From: Varanus komodoensis | Lineage: Eukaryota > Chordata > Lepidosauria > Squamata > Varanidae | Direction: 5' to 3' | DNA length: 64,000 nt | NCBI RefSeq assembly: GCF_004798865.1 | Contig: NW_025336348.1 | Span: 1,889,527 to 1,953,526 of the forward strand | Shown: piece by piece, positions 10,645 through 22,000 of the stretch | Layout: the number at the start of each line of letters is the position of its first letter | Position numbering within the stretch: the stretch's first letter is position 1 | Position numbers and translations under genes: made by a program | Notes under the pieces: model-generated | The model's input: the letters and a program-made list of their open reading frames with translations, nothing else | The model's database searches: none | Told to the model about the DNA's origin: nothing

Positions 10645-10993
10645 CAGTGATGGTGAACCTTTTAGAGACCGAGTGTGCAAACTGCAACCCAAAATACTTT
10701 GTATTTATCACAAAGTACCAACACTGCAATAAAACCTGAAAACAGCAAGTCCAAGCTAATACGTATATATATTCTTGTCAGCCCACTGACCAGGAAGCTG
10801 GGACGAGTCGCAGCTAATGAGTCATGGCATTTGATGTCATCGCCTGGCACCACTACTCCCTTCTGTGTATGCACATGGCTTGTATGTCTGTTGCTATCCA
10901 ATGTTCGGCTGCTGGGGCAACTTGGCTCGTGTGCCCACAGAGAGGGCTCTGCGTGGCCGCTGTGGCACGCGTGCCATAGGTTCACCACCACTG
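10645..10993 (+). mobile_element. hAT-like non-autonomous element, copy B
   Basis: Runs from CAGTGATGGTGAACC to GTTCACCACCACTG, close to perfect inverted ends. Same orientation as copy A. It closes the right side of the satellite array. Confidence 0.8.
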
Positions 10994-11765
10994 TTCTACA
11001 ACCTCTTCTTACATTCCAACTTAAGGCTGTGACCAATCTTGACTTTTTGGCTTTTACACTGAATCATTTTGTTTTTCGCTTCCCTTCCTACTTTACTTAT
11101 CTTAATAGCCTTCCTTGAGAAAGGGTGTAGAGAACTTAAAAAGTCACATTAGTGTGTGTTATTTCTAAGATGGATTTTGGAATTTTTCCTATGGGCTAAC
11201 ATTACTGTCTTTGCATTGAATATCAAATCTGTGGACTGGAGCTGCAAAAGGGAATATGGCAGCCACTTACGTTATTTCAGCCCATTCAGGAACCTCAGAG
11301 CAGCATAAACTGGTTTCCTTCCTCACAAGAACTGTGTCAGAAAGATTAAGCTTGAGAGACCCCAACTGGTTCAGGATCACCCACAGTGCCTGTTGAGCTT
11401 ACTGCAAGGCAAGCGAGCATGGCATTGCTGCCTCAGTGAGTTTTATAGCAGTGATAGGATTTGAACCTGAGCTTCCCCAGTCCAGCTTGGACTCTCTGTC
11501 TTCAGCCCTGCCCTGCGCTGAGACACAGTGTGACTATAGACTTTTGAAATTAGAAGTGTCACGTTGAGAGTGACTCCATGACTTAGCAATACTTACTTTG
11601 GCTCTTTCTAGAGCAGATGAAAATGTCTCTTGGAAGGATATGTGTTCCTTTGCATGGTAGTTCTTATGTTCCAGTGTAATTTAATGCTTATGTCATTTCA
11701 GAAGCTGTTCTGTTGTCTTGCTGACTATGATTTTGACCTTCTGATATTTTCAAATTAGTTTTCAG
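10994..11765 (+). other. RECQL intron 1 end, with a degenerate SINE
   Basis: At about 11290-11500 a reversed tRNA-like SINE can be seen (AGGATTTGAACCTGAG, the box B complement, at about 11457-11472). The rest is unremarkable intron. Confidence 0.4.
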
Positions 11766-11849
11766 GTAAAAATCGATAGATTGCTTTGGTCAACACTTTT
11801 CATCAAGGAAGAATCCTTTTCGAATTGAAGATGACTACTACTCTTTCAG
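11766..11849 (+). CDS. RECQL: RECQL exon with start codon
   Basis: An acceptor (TTTTCAG) ends at 11765 and a donor GTAACC starts at 11850. The ATG is at 11831, so most of this exon is 5' leader. It codes MTTTLS plus the first base of Val7. Human RECQL also has a very short coding piece in its start-codon exon. The 5' limit is inferred from the nearest good acceptor. Confidence 0.82.
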
Positions 11850-13029
11850 GTAACCAGAACTTCAGTTGCAGTTTATTTTGTTCCATCAGCAATAGCCTGT
11901 ATGTTTGTGTGTTATTTCTTCTCTAAATTAGAAAAAATACAGCTATAGGCATGAATCTTTTGCTTGTTCATTTGGACCGTATAAGCCAGAATGTGAAGCA
12001 ATGGAGGAGCCTCAGAATAGCTGGCAGTTTGGAGACAGAACTATGCATGGCAGTGTCAGAGATCAGGACAGGCAGACATTCAGCCATGTGGAACACTCAA
12101 GGACAGCTGAAATATAGGGTAAAGGAAGAATGGACTGGGCAGCTCATTACACCCTCTACTAAATAAGCAAAGATAGGGGTGAGGGGTAAGGACTCTTCCT
12201 TGGGTTAATGGCCCAGCACTGGTGGAAAAATAAATGTTGGGCTGTATGGCATTCTCTTTCTACTTCAGTGCTACAAGAGGAACTGTCTTCTGTTAATGGC
12301 GAGCTGAAGACATTGGAGATCCAGATTCAAGAACTTCTTGAGCATCAGCAAGAGCTGCTTCAGAAGAAAACAGTCCTGGAAAAGAAGATAAAACAATTTT
12401 CTGAATCAGAGAGTGGGAGCAGCAAAGAGATAAATTCTTCAACTGAGGAGTGGAACAAGGAAGGTCTGCTTTATTAGCTTTGACTTATATTTAGGTCCTT
12501 GTGCTGACAGTGAACCCCTTGTCAAACAGTGCAAACAAGTGCATGTTTTGACATAAAGTGCTCCAGCTCATTTCCCGCTGCCATATACTCTTCATATTGA
12601 AATACTTGGAATGCAAGTTTGTTTTGGGGAAGCTTCCTCTAACATAGTTTAAGTTGAAGTATGTGTGTGAGAAGATACTTCTCATTATATTTTATGTACA
12701 TCCATTTTAAATAAGTGAAAGTACCAAAGTTGCTATAATTGCAGGCCAAAACATTGTACAGTTAAAAGCTTTATCTTCAGCATTCAAATAAATGCTGCAT
12801 TTGGGCCAGATAGTCTTCCCCAATTCACCCAGCAATTAATTTGGGCCACATTAATTTGGACTTCTGTTTGCTGTTTTTCATCTGCATTTCTGGAAGGTGA
12901 AATGTGTACTTAGGTTTAGCTTACTTCTTTGCATTTGGCTTCAGGATGGTGAAAAAACTGACAAAATATGTGTTTCCTGAATTTGCCCTCTACTTTCCAA
13001 GAAAGGCTTATATTCACTTCAGTAAACAT

Positions 13030-13076
<47 letters not shown>

Positions 13077-16000
13077 ACATTTCTATGCCGCCCCTTGCCG
13101 AAACCTCGGGGCAGCTTACAACACGATAAAATACATTGATTTACAAATATAAGATTAAAATTATCAGTATAAATTAAGTAAATAAAAATATAGGAGGAGA
13201 AAGAGAAGGAAGAAGAAGTTGCCCTGGCCAGATCATACGTTTTAACAATTAAAATGATGTTTAAATAAAAAGGTCTTTACCTGGCGCTGAAAAAACAGTA
13301 ACGACGGTGCCAGGCGGACCTCTTTGGGGAGTGAAGCAAAAGGAAAGAGAGAAGGCAGAACCTTCATTCTGCACAAGCCTGACCTATCGGTTAATTCAGC
13401 AGCTTATTGCAGGCTGGCATGCATTCATGCATCCACTGCTTATCTAAAAATTCTGTGGATAAACATTTATTTGGAAGGCTTGACTCATTTATTTATTTTC
13501 AAATTTATATGTGACTGAATAGCCTGATGGCTCTCTAAGTGACTAACAACAGTATAATACATTAATTACAATTAACCAATTAAGCATTACAATTGCAAGT
13601 ACAGGGAAGGAGGGAATCTGCTGAAGCAGAATGAGCTCCTTTGCAAGGGGGAACAATCATTCCACTTAACTGTGTTCAAGTGCCAAATTCATTCATGCTG
13701 CTTCCTTCTCACAGATTTTCCATGGTCCACAACGGTCAGAGATGCATTGCAAAATACCTTCAAGCTCCGAAAATTTAGGTCTCTCCAACTGGAAACAATC
13801 AATGTGACTATGGCGAGAAGAGATGTGTTCCTTGTCATGCCTACTGGGGGTGGAAAAAGTCTGTGTTATCAACTGCCAGCAGTATGTTCAGATGGTATGT
13901 GCTTTTGCCTAATAAGCAAAACAACACCTGTTAGGATGCAAGTTTGCAGGGAGTTTGAATACATAACATATGGATTAATTATTGGTAGTGTTTCCATAAG
14001 AGAGCAGTTTCCATTTTCAGGTTCTCAGCTTAAATATTCCTGCTCATCAGTGATATTTTCATTTTGCTTTAATGGACTTGAAGTCCCATCTTGAAGATCA
14101 TCATGTGAGCCAGTTGGGATATATTATACATTTGTGTGAGCAGATAACCTAAATCAGTGCGGGAGAGTCTATGCTAAATCTTGAAGTTGGCCAGCATGGT
14201 GGGGCTTTCCTCCATGTTCATTCAAACTTCTCCAAATTAACTTTTCTCAGCTAAATAAGCTTATCTTATGATCAAAAAGAAGATGGGCTACAGACTAGTA
14301 ATTTGTATCCAGGACTGAGAGTCTCTTCTGACCATTTTCATACCTTCTTGTTATGTGTGTGCTTTGAATATGATAAACTGTGTTCCTGACCTTGGTATTA
14401 TAGAGCGTCCGAGGATTTGAAGATCAGCATATTGCTCCTGTAGCAATAAAATGAGGTTGTCGGAAGCCTGCATCTGTGCAGATCTTCCTCTTTTTCGTGC
14501 AGCCTAACCCTAAGCTCTGCTGTGCACCAAAGCTTTGTTGTAAGTTGATGGATCCTGCTTCTTGCCTTTGGTTGAACACTCTGTGTTGGCATTTGCTTCC
14601 TTGGTAGGGGCTGCAGCAGCTGCCATTCTGGGCAAGCTTTGCAAGGTTTCTTCAGAGAGGCAGAGAGGGGGCTGAAGCAAGGAGAAAAGCCAGGTGGCTT
14701 TCATGACTTCTCATGAGTGGATTTTATTTTTTATGGGTCTAGACTGCTCAATTCCCAAAGCTGTCTGAGTGGATCACAATAAAATTAATAAAATACTCCC
14801 TAAAATAATGCTTAAAATTTTTAAAACTACAGTATAAAATAAAAGCAAATGCCACAGTAAAACCAAGCAACAATGCAAAATTTTAAAATACAGGTGCTAG
14901 CGACCCTCTCAGGAAAGTTCATTGTGCAACTGAGGAGCCACAACAGAAAAGGGCCTTTAGTAGCTGCTCACCTCACTGGGGTTGGGAAGTTCTGTATGGG
15001 AGGAGACAATATTTCAGTAAGTTGGTCCTCTGTGGTTTAGGGCTTTGAATGTTAATAATAACACTTAGCATCAAGCCTGGCCATGGAGCGGCATCACGTC
15101 GGCCAGTCTGCATTCTCCCCTGCCCCCTTAATTACAGGACTAGATTAGTGGCAGCAAAGTGCTGCAGTGAGCAGTTGGCAGGGAGCTAGAAGCAAGTGGA
15201 AAGTGGATCTGTATGTCCGTAGCTCCGTGACAGACTATGGAATGCAGAATGTGCCAGGTTCACTCCCTGGGATCCCCATCCCTAGAGGGATTGTGCATAG
15301 CAGGGCTGGGAAAGTGCGTTGGAAAGAAGTCGCTAACAATTGGAAAGTTGTTGCTGGTTACAGCAGGTGAACAGGTGGTGTGATTTGTTAAAGGGCAGCA
15401 TGATGGGCCTGTTTCCCACAGTCGACGCAGAGAAGTTAAGATGCATGCAAAAGACTGAGCTGTGTTACTGCTGTGGCTTTAGGCACCACATGCGAAATCG
15501 GAGTGTCGGCTGGCTCTCATTAACTGGGGAGACACGCCTGTTGTGTATGGTGTGGAAGAGGCTTGTTTCTCATCAGACTTCATCCACTGGGCCGCTACCG
15601 AGTGCACTGTGTGGTCAGCACAATGTTTATGTGATTATGCTGTCTCCTGCGGGCACAGCAACCATGTGCCGAAACTTGCAGCCATTGAGCTGGCTTCATC
15701 CCACATTATGCAGGGGATGTGTCCCTTGATGGCGGACCACCAGAGCATGTTCTTAATAGACTATCTGTGAGCAGGAAGTCTTGCTGGTCAAATCCTTTGA
15801 TGTAGCTGTTCAAATGAGATGAAGGTTTTATGAGATGAAGGTGCTGTTAGGGCAGTAGATGAGTTTAGCTCAGCCGTGGCCTCAACATCTAGTACAGTCC
15901 TTCAGCAGAACTACCAGCTCCCAGAGGGAAACCGTAATGTGTGAGAATCAGTGCTCTGGGCAGTTCTCTGTCCAAGAATGTTGAACACTCCCTGAAGGAA

Positions 16001-19000
16001 TTCTTCCTAGCTTTTATTCTACAGTGCTGTGGTCCAGATGTGCCAGAGGTAGCAGATGATGAAATGGACCCTTTTCCAGTGACTAAAACAAATGATTGTT
16101 TTTTATTTCAGGGTTCACGCTTGTGATCTGTCCTCTGATTTCACTTATGGAGGATCAGCTAATGATGTTGGACCATTTGGGAGTTTCCGCAACTTTACTA
16201 AATGCCTCAAGCAGCAAGGTATGGCTGGAGGCCAAGCAAAACTGGCAAACCGCCAAGTGTGGACTTTGGTTCTTGGCGTCTTCACCAAAATTGCTGGCAC
16301 CTCATTTCTTACTTAAAAGCTGTGGCCACATGTGATTAGATCACTTCTATTTATGAGCCTTGCAAGTGGTCAGTGAATTGGAATAGCACAAAAAAAGGAT
16401 ATTCTTGGAAAACATATCTGAATATTGATACTGAAAAGATGTACTTCAGTGCTGGCTGGTCTTTATTTGCTTTTAATGGCATGTGGCAATGAATGGAGTT
16501 GGCTATGGTGTTTACTTTCTAAGATGGGAACTTTCAGCCTAGAAATTGTGCCTTTTGCCTTGGAAGACGAGCCCTATTTTACTGCCCTGCCCCCAGCATT
16601 CAGCCTTCTCATGAGTAAAAGGCACTCTGCCTCTCCCACAGTTTTCCAGTCTGGATTGCGAATAGCCAGTGCTGTGCATCAGCTGATAGATATACGTCAC
16701 ATAAGAAGTGCTGGTGATAAGGGTAAGCCAGACCTAACTGGTAGGCCCAATAATGAGAGCCAGTGACCAGAGAATAGGGCTTGGAACTGCAAGTCCTAGA
16801 TTCAAATTGTATGGCACAGAGTATACATTTGGGCATTAAAAGGACTGCAGTCCCCAGCGTATTCCAGCCAATATCATTAGCGGGAGAGATGCTGGAGGTT
16901 GCAGAACTCCTCTTCTTTTTCTGCATAGGATTTTACTCTTAAAATATTTTAGACCTATCAAAAGCATGGGTCCATCTTGATTTGGGTGAATATCCATGCT
17001 TGCCTCTGGGCCACAGTTCAGCAAATCAGTGATGCATGCATGGGTGCATCCATGCGGAGTTTTGTGTCTCTATGGAAGAACGTGGAGTCGTTTGTACTGC
17101 ATGTTCTCATAATGCATGGACATACTTGCTGGGGAATTTGAAAGTGACTTGGAGAAATAAGGCCCCATGGCAGGTCAGCTGCTAATTCTCAGTGGTTGTA
17201 GGGAAGTAAGCCACAGCAGAATATGTTAATTTATACCTCATTAACTTCTTTAAATATTTTCAAGATGTTCCTTGCCTTTGGCGGAGGTTGTCCTCCAAAT
17301 TCGATTCTGAATTTGCCACATTACTAGCAGCGTATTAGGTGGTTCTTCATTTTTCTCCCTAACTTGAGAAGCAGTTGATAGTATTACAGTGTGGTCTTTC
17401 CCATGCTGATGCCCTGATTGGATTGCAATTCCCAGTAGCCCCTGTTTCGGGATTATGGGAGCTGAAGTTCAAAACACCTGGGAGGCACTGGTTTGGGGAA
17501 GGCTATTATGGATCATTGGGGTGATGTGCTCAAATTTGTGGCAAGTACCTTTTATTCCTTCTTCCCAAATAGGAGCATGTGAAGTGGGTTCATTCCGAAA
17601 TGCTCTCTCGCAGTTCTCAGCTAAAACTCATCTATGTGACTCCAGAGAAAATTGGAAAAAGCAAGATGTTCATGTCAAAGCTGGAGAAGGCTTACCAAGC
17701 GGGAAGGCTTTCCCGCATTGCAGTGGACGAGGTTCATTGTTGCAGCCAGTGGGGGCACGACTTCAGGCCTGGTATGTCTCTCAGGAGGCATTTAACGTGA
17801 GCAGGCAGAGCTTCTGCACTGCTCCACTAGCAAATCTCAGTTCCATTGCTATACATCCTCCCTCCCTGTACAGTATCACAAACTGGGTGTGTAAAGGGCG
17901 CTGGCTGAATTTATCTGCCTTGCACTTTAGGATAAGCTCTCCAAACTTGCTACTTTCAGAGTATCAATACCAGACATCAGCTTGTCTCCCCTGAAACCCC
18001 TCTAAATTTAGGAGCATTCTGAGATACTGTTTAGTTCTTGGTGTTCTATATAAACTGTGAGCGAACCTAAACCAGAAGCTGCTCAAAGCTGAAGTCCAAA
18101 ACATCTGGATGCCACGTTCACCCCACTCCTGCCCTAGACCCCACTCAATACTGTCTGTCAGGAAAATTTGCTGACCATTTTATTTGCTGACCAAAATTTT
18201 ATTGAGGGTTCTCCAGAACCTCATTTTGAAAACCATCCATTTCTGCTCTGCTCAAGACATGGTTCATTTGGAAATTCATAACTGTTTTGCTGCATACAAA
18301 TATCCTTAAGTAAAGCTTGAGGGAATAGAGTGATGATAATAAATATTAGGCATTTGTATTTGTATAAATCATTTCAGCATTTATTTTTTCTTTCACTCTG
18401 CCCAGATTACAAGTTGCTCGGTATTTTAAAACGGCAGTTTCCCAATGCACCATTGATTGGATTAACTGCAACAGCAACAAGCCACGTTCTGCATGATGCT
18501 CAGAAAATCCTCTGCATTCAGAAGTGCATCACTTTCACAGCATCATTTAACCGACCCAACCTGTATTACGAGGTATCCCTGTCTTGTCTTGGGGAAGCAG
18601 TAGGGATGTGGGTGGAGGAGGACCCTGAGCTGTTCTTCCAGTGCCAAGCAAGCCAGTTTGCACACTTCCTGAAGCCAGGGACTCATCCTGCTTTTCCTTC
18701 TCCCAACTAGGGAGCATGTAGCACAGACAAAGTCCCCCTTACTCAGTGCCTGGAGCATGCTGCATTAAGGTGGCTTCAGCAAACTATGCCAGGAGGCTCT
18801 TTCTCATTCCAGACCTGTGAAAGTCAGATCGCTTTGAGGTTTTGAATTTCTGCAGAGAAAATTAATCTGGGTATATTTTTTCTAATATTTCAGGTACGGC
18901 AGAAGCCATCAACAGCTCAGAATTGCATGGAAGATATTGTTAAACTCATCAATGGAAGATACAAGGGCCTTTCAGGTGAACACTAAGAAAAATACGTGTT

Positions 19001-22000
19001 GACTTCGTTTAGCACAATTGCCTCTGAGAGACCACCCTTGTAAGGTAGTGCTCCAGAGTCCCCCGAGTCCTCCTTAAGTTCAGCTGTGCTTGGTGTGGCT
19101 AGAAGGCCTGCTCTTTTGTCTCATCAATCTTACTCATTTTGCTGATACAGGAATCATCTACTGTTTTTCCCAGAAGGACGCTGAACAAGTTACCATGAGT
19201 TTACAAAAACTGGGCATTAAAGCAGGCACTTACCACGCGAATATGGAACCTAGAGATAAGAGCAAAGTTCACAAGCTGTGGTCTGCCAATGAAATCCAGG
19301 TGAACTATGGTGTACTTGATAAGTTTCTCTGTGTAGCTTGGATGGTACATGTCCTGATCTGCCTTGCCTGTGTGTTTCAGGTTGTGGTGGCCACGGTTGC
19401 CTTTGGCATGGGAATTGATAAACCGGATGTGAGGTTTGTAATACATCATTCAATGAGCAAATCCATGGAGAACTATTACCAAGAGAGTGGGCGTGCAGGT
19501 ATATTCAGCCAGAAACAAATTCTGCACTGATCTTTAAGGGCTTCCTAAGTGTTCAGCTAAGGCTTCATTTTTTTTTAATTCATTCCAGGTCGGGATGACC
19601 AGAAAGCTGACTGCATTTTATATTACGGTTTTGGGGACATATTCAGAATCAGTACAATGGTGGTGATGGAAAATGTAGGGCAACAGAAACTTTATGACAT
19701 GGTTTCCTACTGCCACAACATGACCAGGTAAGTGATATTTGTGTGTGGGGGTGGGGGGAGGGTAAATTAGCTTATTTCATCTGCTGAATTCACTGTAAAA
19801 ATAGTCCTGGCAACTCAAGTCTTGTATATACCAAAGGTTGTGCGTGAAAGATTGTGCATTTGAAATTTTTATATTGCCGCTTTATTGACTGGCCTTCAGG
19901 GTACACATGGTACTTCTAAGAACCTCTTGAGTGAAGCTAGGTAGCATTGTATCCTATTCATAATTCTAGATTTCATGATGGTTCAGTATAGTGATGGGTC
20001 CCTTTGGGCCAAACAAGTTTCCTCCAACCTATGTCATGCAGCTTTGCAAAAAGTTGGATCACAATCTCTTTTCTTTATTGATCAGCACAGTGGTTTCTAG
20101 GTCAGTGTGATCCGTGATAGACGTACTGGCGGCTCCAGGCAAACCCTGTGTTTCAAGTGTAAAGCCAGCTAGAAAAACCTGCTTGTTCCCTTTCCTTTTC
20201 AGTCCTAAAAATAGTATTATATCTGCATATTAGCGCTATCCCAGCCCACATCCGCATGCCGACAAACTATGCCAACAATTTCAGGTAGAGGTTGGAAAGC
20301 ATATGGGGGAGGGGACAGGAGGCATAGAGCAATCTGTGCTCATTGCCATGGCTCAGAGCAGTGACATCCTAGGACCACCTGCTGGATTATGCCAGCCAAA
20401 TAAGAATAGACCCACATCCCTACTGAGTCAGCCTGTCCAGGAGGATCCCATGGTCGGTGGGATCAAAAGCGGCTGTTGGGAGGTCCAAGAAAACCAACAG
20501 GGTTGCATTCCTTCTGTGCATCTCAGGGCAGCCAAGGCAGTTCCTGCTCCAAATCCAGGCCTGAAGCTGCATTGACATAGATGCATGCATGCTGTGAAGA
20601 TTGAGCTTTCGGCTCAGGCTAGAGGCACCCATGAGTGGGGATGCTGCAGCTCTAACCTTGAACATGGGTAAAGACAACAGTGGGAGGGGGAGATTCTGTG
20701 AGGGACTGTCTGTATCTCAGGCTGCCCCCCTGACTTGCAAAGCCACAATTTGTGGAGAGCCACCGTGGCATCTGCACCAGATCTATTAGTATTGTGAACG
20801 GATGGAAACTCTCTAGCAAGGAAACCGGGTTTCCACCAAGGCTTCATTTCCCCCATGAAGCCGGCTTGCCCAGCACTCTTTTCTTTCATATTAGCAGCTG
20901 CACCTGTGCCTCCACATAAACCAAAACAGTTATTGGCCAGCGTGAGCTCTACCTGTTACCTGTTTATGCTTAAGTTTCCTCATGTAATCTCATCTGGAAG
21001 GTTGCACACAGAAAATTGGCTGCCATGTGTTGGAACAGCTGATGGCTACTCCCAGAAATCTAAAATTCAAGTTCTGCCTTGATTTAAACTGTGAAATAGA
21101 GTGGAATTCAGAGAAACTGAAGTTAAAATGCTATTAAAATGGCATTTTAATAAAATGCTATTAAAATTGGTAATTTAATTTCCATGGAACTTCAGTTTCT
21201 CCTGAGGATGCCAGCTATTTTTTCCACCTTTGACTAGTGTGTATTTCTACATCTCTCCATATTCTGTTACTCTCTCCATCGGCCTTTCATGCAGAATCCT
21301 AATGCTGGCTGGAGCATGCTGGCAAGTGCAGGCCTTTACTCCTGCCTAAACCTGCCGAGGAGTGTGTGCTTAGCCTCCGAATGGGTGTGTGCACATGGCA
21401 TCTCTTGTTGGCTGCTTGACCCGGGCATTTGTCTTCGCAGATGCCGTCGAGTCCTGATAGCTCATCACTTTGACGAGGCCTGGGACTCTGCCAGCTGCAA
21501 TAATATGTGTGATAACTGCTGCCAGGAGGCATGTAAGTGAACCGCGTGGCAAACCGTACTCTGATGTACGACCAAATTCTGGAAAGTCTGAAGCAAACCA
21601 GACTGACTCTGTCCTGAGGCAGCTGACTGCAGATAAACTACCTTTAGCATCATGTGAATGCTGCTGATGTGGCCGTCGTGTCAGCTGCCCTCAGAAGGCC
21701 ATCACTGGCTCAGCTGGCTGCCTGTGAGTGTACTCCCCGCATTCGCTCTGGCTCCCAGTGGCTGTCCCAGGCCGCTCCCACATGGGTAGGGCTTGGTACA
21801 CTCATGAATGAACAGGCACTGCAGTTGCATCTTTTGTGCTCACGTGTATGGTCAGTATTTTCCCAGCTTTCTATGTGGAACAGGCATTTCTTTGGCAAAG
21901 ACAGTTGACAGGAAGACAGTCCATCTTAGTTAGGGTTGCCATCCAAAAGGGCAGGCTCTGCGGGGAGACTGGAGTAATGCTGGGAGAACGTGTGATGATG

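Noticed and set aside
17455-17994. 179-codon plus-strand frame
   Set aside because: It is a shadow in another frame of the RECQL DEVH exon and reads into the introns on both sides.
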